Origin: UBA2166 sp964463965
GTDB taxonomy: Bacteria > Nitrospirota > Nitrospiria > Nitrospirales > UBA2166
Direction: 5' to 3'
Length of the DNA: 64,000 nucleotides
NCBI GenBank assembly: GCA_964463965.1
Contig: CAYXED010000002.1
Span: forward strand, 248,001 to 312,000
Below, piece after piece: positions 1-8,539 of the stretch (within the stretch, counting starts at the first letter, position 1; the number at the start of each line of letters is the position of its first letter). Both the position numbers and the translations under genes were made by a program. The notes beneath the pieces were generated by a model that was given only the letters and a program-made list of their open reading frames with translations, did no database searches and had not been told where the DNA came from.

Positions 1-171
1 AACTTCTTTTCCAATCTCAACCTGTGTCAGCCAGCGACCTAATTCTTCGTCAAAAATACGTCCGTCCTTGTCCTTCACCATATTCTTTTTGGTTTGGGCA
101 TCTAGGTTATGTGGATTAAAAAAAATTAGCCCAGTAAGGGCAATCATTCCATAAAAAATTAACAATCTCAT
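1..171 (-). CDS. Exported small protein, 3' end cut off by the window
   Basis: Only the first 57 codons are present and the frame runs off the left edge. The protein starts with a hydrophobic stretch (about residues 2-20) ending near L-D-A-Q, which looks like a Sec signal peptide, followed by a charged, soluble region rich in Lys and Asp. Its ATG overlaps the stop codon of the upstream lipoprotein gene by one base (TAATG), so the two are probably translationally coupled. I do not recognise the family. The context (porin, lipoprotein, metal-binding proteins) suggests an envelope role, but that is inference. Confidence 0.6.
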   Translation of the reverse strand, partial: MRLLIFYGMIALTGLIFFNPHNLDAQTKKNMVKDKDGRIFDEELGRWLTQVEIGKEV

Positions 172-668
172 TAGGTCATCGAGCAGCCTTGTTTCTTCAC
201 GCGGCTTTGAATACGGCCAAGAATGCGGTTTTGTATTTCAGGTACTGCTGGTGCGTGTAACCATCTCAGAGATCGAACTCCTTCGAGATGATGCTTTTGA
301 CGAACGTGCGTAATATCAAGGGTTGTAGTGCTCCCTTTATTATCGAGTTCGACGACGATGCTCGAGCGCTCTTGCACTAGGTTGGTTCGACCTAGGGCTC
401 CAGACTTACTCTTGGACATGCCTTTTTCCCAATCAGTTTCAATAAGCCCTTTTTCCTTGTTAGCTACAGTAAATGTTGCTGGATGCAGCGCTAGCAAGGT
501 TTGTTCCCATATTGTGTCATAGGGACATTTGAATGTGCTTGTTCCTGGTGCTGCCCCAGTAATCTTTTCACCAATAGTGGAGCAGCCTGTCAGTCCAAAG
601 ATTGTACTGATAACTATTGCTTGTAGCGCAATTTTATAAGGAGCGTGAGGCAACATTTGGAGTATCAT
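171..668 (-). CDS. Small lipoprotein of unknown function
   Basis: A 165-residue protein with a signal peptide ending in a lipobox L-T-G-C (Cys29), so it is predicted to be lipid-anchored after cleavage by signal peptidase II. The mature part is about 135 residues with alternating hydrophobic positions, probably beta-rich, and has a second Cys near the C-terminus. A GGGAG lies just before the first ATG; an in-frame ATG at codon 5 is an alternative start. It sits 15 bp after the porin gene and overlaps the next gene by one base, so it belongs to the same minus-strand transcription unit. No family recognised. Confidence 0.65.
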   Translation of the reverse strand: MILQMLPHAPYKIALQAIVISTIFGLTGCSTIGEKITGAAPGTSTFKCPYDTIWEQTLLALHPATFTVANKEKGLIETDWEKGMSKSKSGALGRTNLVQERSSIVVELDNKGSTTTLDITHVRQKHHLEGVRSLRWLHAPAVPEIQNRILGRIQSRVKKQGCSMT

Positions 669-683
669 AGTCTCCCTATCATG

Positions 684-2120
684 TCAGAAATAGGTCGCAA
701 CGGAAAGGAGTATACCGTTATTTTCAACTTCACGATCTCCGATACGATTAGGTTCAAAGTTAAACTGGTACTCAAATTTAAACACCGTATCTTCCGTGGG
801 TCGGTAGTTTATACCGGGAGTTAAGCGAAACGTATCGCCCTCATGTCCGACGAGGTCAAGGTTGGTGTTGACATCATCAACTCTGAAAACACCTGTGAAC
901 ATTGAGTCATCTGTAAAGTAGCTTGGGGCCATTTCCTGAATGAAGTCTGGCATAAAATGGTAGTTGATCTGCGCATAATAACCAAACATTCGTTCTGGGT
1001 TCCCAACAAATTGACCATCGAGATCTTTGTCATTATCTTCCATCCATGACATGGCTGCTTCGCCAAGAAACTCAAATGGTCCGCGCTGCATCGACCAGTC
1101 AACTGCTGCTATGTTCAAAGTTCGTTCATCGTCTGGATCAATTTTTGAGTGATACCCGGATACACCAAGGTCGAGACCGAGGTAGGGGCTATACGCAAGT
1201 CGACCGACAAACGCTTGTGAATTGTTGTTATCCAAGTTTGATCCAATATCGGTCGTTTGCCAGCGAGCACCGGCTAAACCCGATGCGTTGGTTATTGTAG
1301 GTGTTCCATCTAGTTTAAATCCATTCATACCCTGTGTCACATACACCTCGTAATCAAGTTTTGAAAGTTTTGTTGGGTAGACGGTTCCAAAAAACCCAGC
1401 CCCTGGTTCACGTAACACACCTGGAATTACGCGTATGGCAACTTCAGGTCGTTGTGTCAAATCATTGAGTGGGTCATCGTGAAGTAGGTTAAAACTTCCC
1501 ACAGGTAGTAGTACTACACCAGTTCTAAAGTTCAACCACTCGGTAAATGAGTGGTCGATGACAGCAAACTCAAGCTCTGCGTCGCCGATACCATGTTCAA
1601 CCTCAAACTCTACTGCGACTCGTGTGCGATCGGTGATATCAGAGTAGAGGAGGGCAACAAAGCGTGGAACATCAAAACTGTTGTTTTTATTACGTCGAAC
1701 ATTTGTTGGCCCTTTAAGACCCTCAAACTCTGACGCAATGTATCCACCAAGAACTGCCCGCGGGTTACTATACCCAGGTCTGGCGTAGACCAAACCGCCG
1801 CTTCCGGACTTTCTTGCTGCTGAATCTCTCATCTGCTCGTTTGTGCGCGTTTCTTTCAGTTTGTGTTCTTGAGCCTCGTGCTCTTCAATCTTTTTGACTT
1901 TCTTCTCAAGCTTCTTAATCCTATCTTCTGTTGCTTGATCGGTTGTCGCAGCATGTTCTGCTTGATGAACCGCAAGTTCTTTAGCAATTCTTTCGAGTTT
2001 CTTGATGGGCTGTTCAAATGGTTGGGTTTTGCCATCCTCAGCAACAACCATTGATGTCAGTCCTATTATTAACCCTGCTGGGAGGAGCGGGATAATCAAG
2101 GCATGATGTAGGTGCTTCAC
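684..2120 (-). CDS. Coiled-coil outer-membrane porin (OprO/OprP-like)
   Basis: A 478-residue outer-membrane beta-barrel protein. The start is taken as GTG at 2120 because GGAGG lies five bases upstream; the ATG seven codons earlier has no such site. It has a signal peptide (residues 1-27, V-V-A|E-D), then a Lys/Glu-rich coiled coil (about 35-90) like the periplasmic stalk of OprO/OprP-type or S-layer-homology porins. The rest alternates strands and turns (about 110-478) with many aromatic residues and ends in Phe, the usual BAM recognition signal. Substrate cannot be read from sequence; phosphate-selective porins are the closest pattern I recognise. It follows the GT-C gene and precedes a lipoprotein gene. 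Confidence 0.7.
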   Translation of the reverse strand: MKHLHHALIIPLLPAGLIIGLTSMVVAEDGKTQPFEQPIKKLERIAKELAVHQAEHAATTDQATEDRIKKLEKKVKKIEEHEAQEHKLKETRTNEQMRDSAARKSGSGGLVYARPGYSNPRAVLGGYIASEFEGLKGPTNVRRNKNNSFDVPRFVALLYSDITDRTRVAVEFEVEHGIGDAELEFAVIDHSFTEWLNFRTGVVLLPVGSFNLLHDDPLNDLTQRPEVAIRVIPGVLREPGAGFFGTVYPTKLSKLDYEVYVTQGMNGFKLDGTPTITNASGLAGARWQTTDIGSNLDNNNSQAFVGRLAYSPYLGLDLGVSGYHSKIDPDDERTLNIAAVDWSMQRGPFEFLGEAAMSWMEDNDKDLDGQFVGNPERMFGYYAQINYHFMPDFIQEMAPSYFTDDSMFTGVFRVDDVNTNLDLVGHEGDTFRLTPGINYRPTEDTVFKFEYQFNFEPNRIGDREVENNGILLSVATYF

Positions 2121-2190
2121 AGTAACCTCCTTAGCAATCAACTATCTGATCTCAGTAAATCGTTCAATGTGATCAACAATCATATATACG

Positions 2191-3780
2191 CTATGGTGAG
2201 TGTGGGCGTAGTTCTTCACGCGAACCACAGTAAGAAAATAGAGATAGTGTCCAAAACCAAGGTTCTACATATTTTGAACGTCTAAAGGTTTCCAGATATT
2301 CAAAGCAATATCGTTTTGAATGTCTTTGCCGTAATTTTGAACTGAACAAGACTGTGCCATCAAACTTCGTTGCGGTTACTTCCTCATGTATTTTGCGGAG
2401 TCCACGTTCACGTGTGGCATGAAAGGATGGAGCATAATAGGTAAAGAGGCGTTGTGTCTCCCATGTAAAGACACGTGTTGTGTGAGGATCAAACCGCTCT
2501 TGAATATGTTTGATGAAAGCCACCTGTGGTGGCGTGGTTTCGGCATACGACTTCACGAGGGGCAATGTAATAAAGCTTGAGCAAACCATTGCAATTAGTC
2601 CAATGGTTGGTACAACAGATGTACCTGTTTGCAGAGTATTTCCTCGTTTCATCCAGATCCCCACTGCAGCGCCTAACATCGGGTATAGAAAAAGTATGAG
2701 AGGCAACGCATGCCTTGGACGATCTGGATTTTGTGCGAGAAGGATCCAGCACAAGTATGGTGCACACAAGATGGCAACCGTAAGAGTGATCTTGCGGGAT
2801 GATCTGTGCGCCGTTGCAAAAATTAATAAGGTTCCAAAAGTTATTGAGAAGAGTATTCTCCAAATATTTTGGGGTGCATCCGGCCAATATCCACCGAGTG
2901 AAAATGCCAGAATTCCCCATGCCCAAGTTGCATACCGACTCATCTCAGCGTCGGAGGAAAAAGCCGTGCCCCCCCAGCGAGTAAAATGCCCATTTATAAA
3001 TCGTATCGTTTCTTGAAACAGTTCTTCCGTTCCAGTGTGCGCAATAAGTGGGAGAAACCAAAGACATATTCCTGCGCTGAGACCTCCTGAACCCCAGAGC
3101 ACAAACGTTTTTAAATGCAATGGTCGATGAATTAATAGAATGAGAGCCAATCCAACAACAAATGGCCAGTAGCTTAGGCGTGTTCCCAGGACAATACCCA
3201 TTAATATTCCTGTGATGGCGGCCCAATGGTGAGGAGCAAGGATTGCCTTGCCCGCTGGTTGACTCCCATAGAGAAACGCAAGTAGCACCCAAGGCAATAG
3301 GGCGTAGCCCAAGGCATCACTAAGGGGCTTTTCAGCCTGTAACCATAAGCCTGGGCTAAGAAGATAGAGGCCTGCCGCAATGAGTCCAGCCCACATACTT
3401 GCCGCACCCACCCCCTCGATGGGAATGGGTGCGGTTGTAGGAGTTGTAAGTTCAGTCCAGCGGGAAGCAAGGAGTGCAATTGGGATGACTGCAAGTGAGC
3501 TGAAAATGATACCAGGCAGTATTATAGCCGTGGTGTCATCAATCACCTCATTTCCAGCGATGAATTGGATTGCTCTGGCCGTGGCAATGTAGAGAAGATA
3601 GCCTGGAAAGTGTGGCTGGAGTTTTCCCAGGTCAAAGTCATGTAGGGCCAAAGCAAAGTCCACCGAATCCCATCCTTCTAAGTAATGCCCTCGATATGCC
3701 CATCGTGAAGCAAGAGCAGTAAGTACAAGCAGCATTAACGCTGAACGCTGAACGATTAATCTTGAGCGTGGTTCCATCAT
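2191..3780 (-). CDS. Polytopic GT-C-type membrane glycosyltransferase, putative
   Basis: A 529-residue integral membrane protein with roughly ten hydrophobic segments and a soluble C-terminal tail of about 110 residues. The first periplasmic loop, G-W-D-S-V-D-F around residue 37, carries acidic residues after TM1, the arrangement seen in GT-C glycosyltransferases (PMT/ArnT-like) that use lipid-linked sugars. This is a fold-level call and the sugar and acceptor are unknown. Two ATGs are possible (3780 and 3777), with AGGA upstream. It lies 10 bp after the P19-like lipoprotein gene on the same strand, so it is probably co-transcribed with the metal-binding proteins. Confidence 0.55.
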   Translation of the reverse strand: MMEPRSRLIVQRSALMLLVLTALASRWAYRGHYLEGWDSVDFALALHDFDLGKLQPHFPGYLLYIATARAIQFIAGNEVIDDTTAIILPGIIFSSLAVIPIALLASRWTELTTPTTAPIPIEGVGAASMWAGLIAAGLYLLSPGLWLQAEKPLSDALGYALLPWVLLAFLYGSQPAGKAILAPHHWAAITGILMGIVLGTRLSYWPFVVGLALILLIHRPLHLKTFVLWGSGGLSAGICLWFLPLIAHTGTEELFQETIRFINGHFTRWGGTAFSSDAEMSRYATWAWGILAFSLGGYWPDAPQNIWRILFSITFGTLLIFATAHRSSRKITLTVAILCAPYLCWILLAQNPDRPRHALPLILFLYPMLGAAVGIWMKRGNTLQTGTSVVPTIGLIAMVCSSFITLPLVKSYAETTPPQVAFIKHIQERFDPHTTRVFTWETQRLFTYYAPSFHATRERGLRKIHEEVTATKFDGTVLFSSKLRQRHSKRYCFEYLETFRRSKYVEPWFWTLSLFSYCGSREELRPHSP

Positions 3781-3789
3781 GTTTCCTGA

Positions 3790-4554
3790 TTAGTAGGAGT
3801 ATCCGCCTCCTGCAGGCTCTTCCTCGTCACTAAGGTTAGGGGTATTCGCAGCTGCTTCCCCGTCACCGCCTACTACAATCTCAACGATATTTTTGAAATC
3901 GCCAAGCCCAAACCCTGCTGTTTCAAAGACGAATGGCGCGTTACCAAGCAAAGTTCCAGATGTATCGCTTTGAGATGAGATGTCTGAGTGTTTGATTATA
4001 CCGCTCGTTACGGTCGCAGGATTGACGGTGACTGTAGCATCATAACCCGCCTCTGAGGCGCCTAGAGTGTCTACCAAGGCGAGATTCATCCCATAGTGGT
4101 AGCCTTCTGCAATGCTTACGTGAGGCACGAGCGGGCTTTTCATGCTTTCTCCAGTGTCTCGATTAGTCAGTTCGACATCAACATCTAAGTAGGGGACAAA
4201 GTCACCCGCGTTATGTCCACCCAGGAGTGCACCCGTATATCTGATCTGGGTTTCAAAGAAAATATCCGCATCCTCTTTTGAAACGTGATTTTCGCCCGTT
4301 GAGGTTGCAGCTACTTGAATATCATCCGGTGGAGCGATCTCGATTGTTATCGACATTGACCCTCCAGATACTGGAGCCTCACTTTCAAGAAGCAGGTCTC
4401 CACTAAACTCGCCAACCACCTCTTCAGCAGGGGGAGCATCACTTTGGAGAAAGTCGGTTGCCTCATCACAGCCTGTTGTGAAGGCAAGCATAGAGCCTAC
4501 GGCAATTGCCATACCGATCCGTGTAGTGTTCTGTTGCCAGTTTTTCATCGTCAT
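3790..4554 (-). CDS. P19/Tp34-family metal-binding lipoprotein
   Basis: A 254-residue lipoprotein with lipobox T-T-G-C (Cys29). The core, F-V-P-Y at 119 followed by E-L-T-N-R-D-T-G and P-L-V-P-H-V-x-x-A-E-G-Y-H-Y-G around 141-155, matches the periplasmic P19 (Campylobacter) / Tp34 (Treponema) family, which binds Fe(II)/Cu(II) or Zn(II) and works with ferrous-iron permeases of the FTR type. His153 corresponds to the invariant metal His. His145 sits about where P19 uses Met. The C-terminus is acidic and ends in a Gly/Tyr tail. Start ATG 4554 is chosen for GAGGAG upstream; ATG 4548 is also possible. It follows a second P19-like gene by 25 bp. No FTR1-type permease is visible in the window. Confidence 0.75.
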   Translation of the reverse strand: MTMKNWQQNTTRIGMAIAVGSMLAFTTGCDEATDFLQSDAPPAEEVVGEFSGDLLLESEAPVSGGSMSITIEIAPPDDIQVAATSTGENHVSKEDADIFFETQIRYTGALLGGHNAGDFVPYLDVDVELTNRDTGESMKSPLVPHVSIAEGYHYGMNLALVDTLGASEAGYDATVTVNPATVTSGIIKHSDISSQSDTSGTLLGNAPFVFETAGFGLGDFKNIVEIVVGGDGEAAANTPNLSDEEEPAGGGYSY

Positions 4555-4579
4555 TAATCTCCTCATTATCATCGGGGAG

Positions 4580-6121
4580 TTATTGGAGGGTTGTAGGATC
4601 GCCAAGATAATTTTGTGGCAGAATGCCTGCCATCGCTGTTTTCAGTCGACCCATAAAGTCTTGCGCAACAGCTTGCGTAAAGGCAGCCTGATCAGGGTTG
4701 TTGAGTGCTGTAGCATCAAATCCTGGCACCAAGTACTCGATGTTTTTGAAGAAGGCAACACCTTCCGCTCTCGCTTTGCCAAATGCTGCTGTGTCGCCGG
4801 GGTCTTTTGATCTCATACTAAACACTTCATGGTATACGGCGAGATACCAAATCTGGGTTAGGCGTTGTTCGATGATGTCAATCTGCGACTGGATGCCAGT
4901 TCCACCTTGTGCAACGATGGTGGCTCCTAGTTGTAATGCGGTATCGACACTGTTGACCAAGTTGCAGTCGACGTTAGCGGCTGGTCCAAATTCAGGTTTA
5001 GTGCAATTCGCTTCTCGAGACTTAGCCGTCCCGTTGATGGCTTGCCAGAAAGCCCATGCTTCATCCCAATTATGACCTGCACCTGATATTGCATCAGTAT
5101 TGCCTGCAGCAACCTTTGGTTGAATTTCATCAAGCTCATGCAGGAGATTGAGGTAAATCATCCTTTGGGCACCCTTTTCAACCCATTCTCCACATTCAAG
5201 AGGGTGAATCACTCCAGCACGATTGCAATCTGGAGCAGGTCCAGTAGGTCGGTTAGCAAGGGCGTTTGCAACGTTATCTTCTGCCGTTGACAGATGAGTG
5301 GCCGTCAAGCCTCGGCTGGCGTGATAACGTCCAGGATCTTCGTATTTATTAAACGCTGATTGAAGGGTCTCGCCATGCCCCGTGTCAGCAGTGTAGACAA
5401 CCGAAGCACCCACAAAGTCTGGCAGCTTACTTTCCATAAGCTTAAACTGGTCGACAAGTGCTACCTGCTTGTCCACATTGCCTAAGGGTAACGTGGAAGG
5501 CGCAATGCCCGCCGATCCTCCACCAGCAGTTCCAAGCTTCGTTGTATCGTTGTATAAGGTCAGGATGCCTGGTTTTACGAGTAAAGATGATGGAGGGAGA
5601 GCATCCGAATGGACGTAGAGGCTATCATCTGATTCCAGGGTGACCGTAATACCATAGAGATCACCAAAAGGATCTCCTGCGCTTGCTACCGGAGGAAGTG
5701 CGATGTTGGAGGCATAGTGCCATCCTTCAGCCTGTCCAACATGTGGAGCAAGTTTTACGCTAAGGGTCTCTGATCCAGCTTGAGAAAGATTGGTGATCTG
5801 AACACGTACTGTCTGATACGGAATAAACTCGCCCGCTACTCTTGCTCCGAAGACGTTATCCTGAGCAGCTCGTAACTGGACTGAAATAAGCATATCTGCA
5901 AGGGCGGCAGTACTCTGCCCGTTCACATACGCCGGAGTTAGCTCATCTACTGGAGCTACTTCAACGGTGGCCGTTATAGCTCCACCAAAAACAGCTTTTT
6001 CAGCGAGGACTTTTTTAGTAAAAAGGGTTGCCCCGCGAGGGTTCTTTGGAGCTTGCGCGAGGGCATCCAAAGCCAAAGTGGTGCTTAAAAACATACAAAG
6101 GACAACGTGTTTCCACATCAT
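4580..6121 (-). CDS. P19-like domain fused to an unrecognised helical domain, periplasmic
   Basis: A 513-residue exported protein. Start ATG 6121 is chosen because GAGGAGGT precedes it; the frame extends 26 codons further up without support. Signal peptide is 1-23 (A-L-A|Q). Residues about 40-190 repeat the P19/Tp34 pattern: G-E-F-I-P-Y at 97-102 and P-H-V-G-Q-A-E-G-W-H-Y at 126-136, with His127 and His135 as likely metal ligands. The C-terminal half (about 230-513) is mostly helical, rich in Ala/Gln/Glu with several Cys and W-x-x-x-W-type positions. It has no haem motif (CxxCH). I do not recognise this domain; imelysin-like or algal Fe-assimilation (FEA1)-like helical iron binders are speculative comparisons. 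It is co-directional with the P19 lipoprotein just downstream. Confidence 0.65.
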   Translation of the reverse strand: MMWKHVVLCMFLSTTLALDALAQAPKNPRGATLFTKKVLAEKAVFGGAITATVEVAPVDELTPAYVNGQSTAALADMLISVQLRAAQDNVFGARVAGEFIPYQTVRVQITNLSQAGSETLSVKLAPHVGQAEGWHYASNIALPPVASAGDPFGDLYGITVTLESDDSLYVHSDALPPSSLLVKPGILTLYNDTTKLGTAGGGSAGIAPSTLPLGNVDKQVALVDQFKLMESKLPDFVGASVVYTADTGHGETLQSAFNKYEDPGRYHASRGLTATHLSTAEDNVANALANRPTGPAPDCNRAGVIHPLECGEWVEKGAQRMIYLNLLHELDEIQPKVAAGNTDAISGAGHNWDEAWAFWQAINGTAKSREANCTKPEFGPAANVDCNLVNSVDTALQLGATIVAQGGTGIQSQIDIIEQRLTQIWYLAVYHEVFSMRSKDPGDTAAFGKARAEGVAFFKNIEYLVPGFDATALNNPDQAAFTQAVAQDFMGRLKTAMAGILPQNYLGDPTTLQ

Positions 6122-6223
6122 TACTACCTCCTCAGGTTTTATTCGCAGTGACGTGACTGGATAATTCGTAAATGAAGGACAAATGTATATTTTTGTCATT
6201 TTCCGCGTGCTGTCGTATATGCA

Positions 6224-7678
6224 TCATGTTGCCGTGAGAGCTGTAACTTCTAATAGTTCTTTTTCCATACGAATTGAAGTTACCCGCGATAAGTTTGGTG
6301 CGTTGTGCATGATCTGATGTGCCGCTTGCATGCCCATTTCCATAGCTGTATCTAAAAATATGTATCGAAATACTCCTTGGCGACCTCCGGTCAGGAGGTT
6401 GTCCATTTTTTCAACTTGGGCCAGTAAGGTGTCGCGATCGTGTTGATATCCAAGGTGATAGATTGGATATCCATGCTCAACCCATACGCTATGGTGGCCA
6501 AGAGCAATTTCATCAATATCAAATCCAAGGCTTCGTAGTTCAATGGACATCTCTCGAAACAATGTGTCGCCATCAGCCTCCCAAATTTCATCTCCTACCG
6601 AACATGGAATTTCAAGCATGATGGAAGTTTTCCCTGGTGGAGCCATCTCAGAGCTTCGGCGTTTTGGCTCTTGGATTCTGCTCATTTTGTACTGTGGTTC
6701 TGCAACATACATCCAAGTGTTTTCACTGAAGTTCTCAATATCAAGTGGAATATTGAGAAATCGCAGTGCACGGGAGCGGAGGGAGTTGATTGATTTCTCT
6801 GCTTTAGGACTCACCCTGGGGCCGAGGTATTTTGCAAGTGTTGGAAGCGCAATGGTTGAAAAGACGGAGGAGCAAGGCACGGTGTATTGCTGGCCGCTTA
6901 TTTCATACTGAACAGCCTTGACGCAATTTCCCTTAATCTCGAGTCCTGTTACTTTTGCTCCTGTTTCAATGCGACCTCCGTGATCGGCAACTTGTTCCGC
7001 AATGCGATCAAAGAGTTGTCCCATTCCTAGTCGAGGATAGTAGTATCGTTTTGCGTATGTTCTGATCGGTGTCGTGCGTAGTCCCGTAAGGCGAATTGCC
7101 GCATCTCCAAGGTTGAGGAGAGAAATGCGTTGTGCTGCCCAGTCCGAAGAAATTTTTGTTGGAGATATGCCCCATAGTTTTTGAGTGTACGGACCAAAAA
7201 ATCTGTCATAAATGGGCGATCCAAATCTTGCAGTGACCCAGCCTTCAAAGTGGGATTCATCGCGTGGTGCAATACGCCGTCGAATAATTTCGGCGGCATA
7301 ACCTAGTAAAGCTTTTAGGTTTAATTCTAGCCCAAGGTTCTCAACGAGGTCTGTCGCGGCCAATGGGTAGGAAAAACGTTTTCCCGAATGCATAACTACC
7401 GATTTACGTACGGGGGTAAGCATATCGTCTCCCATTAATCGCAAAATTCGACGTGTGAGCTCGGCATTTTTAGATAGAAAACGATGTCCGCCAAGATCAA
7501 ATCGGTACTCGCCAAAGGAATTCGTTGCGCAAAGTCCCCCAGGGTGAGGTTCTTGCTCAAGGACAATGACCTTTTTCCCTTGAGTAGCCAGTTCCCAAGC
7601 ACAGCTTAGTCCGCAGGGGCCTCCCCCTAGCACTACGACTGGATCGTTCATGTTTTTTTCCATCCCATTGATTTTCAC
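6224..7678 (-). CDS. FAD-dependent amine-oxidase/UDP-galactopyranose-mutase-like oxidoreductase
   Basis: A 484-residue Rossmann flavoprotein. The N-terminus has the dinucleotide-binding G-G-G-P-C-G-L-S (about residues 18-25), an acidic end to beta-2 (V-I-V-L-E-Q), and then G-G-L-C-A-T, the pattern of the protoporphyrinogen-oxidase / phytoene-desaturase / UDP-galactopyranose-mutase superfamily. The segment D-L-G-G-H-R-F fits this group. Substrate is unknown. Close membership of the 'NAD(P)/FAD-dependent oxidoreductase' genes found beside glycosyltransferases would fit the nearby GT-C gene, but that is inference. An alternative ATG lies nine codons in (7651). It precedes the P19-like genes by about 100 bp. 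Confidence 0.7.
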   Translation of the reverse strand: MKINGMEKNMNDPVVVLGGGPCGLSCAWELATQGKKVIVLEQEPHPGGLCATNSFGEYRFDLGGHRFLSKNAELTRRILRLMGDDMLTPVRKSVVMHSGKRFSYPLAATDLVENLGLELNLKALLGYAAEIIRRRIAPRDESHFEGWVTARFGSPIYDRFFGPYTQKLWGISPTKISSDWAAQRISLLNLGDAAIRLTGLRTTPIRTYAKRYYYPRLGMGQLFDRIAEQVADHGGRIETGAKVTGLEIKGNCVKAVQYEISGQQYTVPCSSVFSTIALPTLAKYLGPRVSPKAEKSINSLRSRALRFLNIPLDIENFSENTWMYVAEPQYKMSRIQEPKRRSSEMAPPGKTSIMLEIPCSVGDEIWEADGDTLFREMSIELRSLGFDIDEIALGHHSVWVEHGYPIYHLGYQHDRDTLLAQVEKMDNLLTGGRQGVFRYIFLDTAMEMGMQAAHQIMHNAPNLSRVTSIRMEKELLEVTALTAT

Positions 7679-7695
7679 AATAAATACCTAATCTA

Positions 7696-7711
7696 AAGGC
7701 ACGGGTGCCTT
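7696..7711. terminator. Short perfect inverted repeat, possible terminator or operator
   Basis: AAGGCAC-GG-GTGCCTT forms a perfect dyad between the FAD-oxidoreductase gene and the end of the Com-like gene. Read on the minus strand it lies downstream of the bfd-com pair and is followed by TTTAGATT, a weak T tract. It may therefore terminate that transcript or serve as an operator for the oxidoreductase gene. The sequence does not decide between these. Confidence 0.35.
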
Positions 7712-7801
7712 AATTTAGGTTCTAGATTCTTGACCTTTGACCCTTTTGTTATTCAGCAGACGCCAGAGTGGAAGTTCTAGGGGCGTTGCTTTGGTATGTA
7801 C

Positions 7802-8023
7802 TTAGTTTTTCAGGCTAATTTTTTTAGAGACATTGGCTAACAAATGAGTTGTGCATCCGTGCTCTTTTAATTCATCGAGTGCAAGCTTAAGAATTCTTTT
7901 GCATCGGCGACACTTCATTTCAATATATGTGCTGTTAAGCTTTGCTATCAGGCTTCCGCAGTCACAGCGGACATCTTCAAACTGCATAATTTTACGGATT
8001 CCTTCATTGTTTTGTAGGTTCAT
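7802..8023 (-). CDS. Com-like small zinc-finger protein
   Basis: A 73-residue protein with two Cys pairs: V-R-C-D-C-G at about residues 18-23 and M-K-C-R-R-C-K-R-I at about 36-44. This is the pattern of the Com family of zinc-finger proteins, named for phage Mu Com, a zinc-binding translational activator that binds RNA; chromosomal homologues are usually of unknown role. The family usually begins just before the first Cys pair, so the ATG at codon 13 (7987) is a good alternative start. It begins 14 bp after the Bfd-like gene and is probably co-transcribed with it from the Fur-box promoter, which suggests a link to metal status. Confidence 0.65.
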   Translation of the reverse strand: MNLQNNEGIRKIMQFEDVRCDCGSLIAKLNSTYIEMKCRRCKRILKLALDELKEHGCTTHLLANVSKKISLKN

Positions 8024-8037
8024 AAGTCATATGCGGG

Positions 8038-8217
8038 TTACAAAGACACAGAACTTGTCGAGGCGTTTATGAGGTCGGTGATATTTTCCGCGCACATGCC
8101 GCAGCAATCAAGGTCGAGTCCTAATGCCTTGATGATGCTATCAGGAGACACGTCTGGTTTTGCCAGTTCCCGCTGTACTTGGACGTCAGTAATTCCTTTG
8201 CAAAGACAGACATACAT
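8038..8217 (-). CDS. bfd: Bacterioferritin-associated ferredoxin-like [2Fe-2S] protein
   Basis: A 59-residue protein beginning M-Y-V-C-L-C-K-G-I-T-D, nearly identical to the start of bacterioferritin-associated ferredoxins. Cys4 and Cys6 form the CxC pair, and Cys39-G-M-Cys42 forms the CxxC pair that ligates the [2Fe-2S] cluster; an extra Cys38 precedes the second pair. In E. coli and Pseudomonas, Bfd docks on bacterioferritin and passes electrons to mobilise stored iron, so the bfr gene 430 bp away is the natural partner. A Fur-box-like site lies 30 bp upstream, which fits induction under iron limitation. The Com-like gene follows by 14 bp. Confidence 0.85.
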   Translation of the reverse strand: MYVCLCKGITDVQVQRELAKPDVSPDSIIKALGLDLDCCGMCAENITDLINASTSSVSL

Positions 8218-8246
8218 TTTGCTCTGAGTTTTCCTTTATCGAGAAT

Positions 8247-8265
8247 GGTGATGATTATTATTATC
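8247..8265 (-). promoter_or_regulatory. Fur-box-like operator upstream of bfd
   Basis: On the minus strand the site reads GATAATAATAATCATCACC, matching 16 of 19 positions of the classical Fur consensus GATAATGATAATCATTATC. It is centred about 40 bp upstream of the Bfd-like ATG, where a repressor would cover the promoter. Confidence 0.65.
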
Positions 8266-8324
8266 AATAAGGAGATTTGTACCATTTGCCCTTTCTTCTG
8301 TCAAGGTTAGGGGTCTGTTGTGCG

Positions 8325-8513
8325 CTAACTTACGTGCTTTTGTATGTTGCTGAAAATCATGGAGTCCAGTGATTCTGCACGAATTCGCAGTGTGCCTGTT
8401 CTTGTATTCTTTTCACCTGGAAGGCGGCCTTCGTTAAGCCAGCGATAGATTGTCCATCGGCTGATTTGTAGCAATTCAGGTGTTTCATCGATTCTTAAGA
8501 GTTGCTTGCGCAT
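8325..8513 (-). CDS. Excisionase-type helix-turn-helix DNA-binding protein
   Basis: A 62-residue protein that is almost entirely one MerR/excisionase-type HTH: the segment E-L-L-Q-I-S-R-W-T-I-Y-R-W-L-N-E-G-R-L-P (about 13-32) is the classical helix-turn-helix plus wing start of HTH_17 proteins. These act as small DNA-bending regulators in mobile elements and as stand-alone chromosomal regulators. A GGAGG sits about eight bases before the ATG. It is divergent from bfr, with a Fur-like dyad between them. No integrase is nearby, so a phage origin is not supported by this window. Confidence 0.7.
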   Translation of the reverse strand: MRKQLLRIDETPELLQISRWTIYRWLNEGRLPGEKNTRTGTLRIRAESLDSMIFSNIQKHVS

Positions 8514-8539
8514 TATTTCTTCCTCCTCTGGTCCGTATT

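Noticed and set aside
2121..2141. ATG start of the porin seven codons upstream of the GTG
   Set aside because: It would place the GGAGG inside the coding region and lengthen the signal peptide with a charged start.
3738..3755. Tandem AACGCTG units near the GT-C gene start
   Set aside because: Only about two and a half copies inside coding sequence; likely chance codon repetition.
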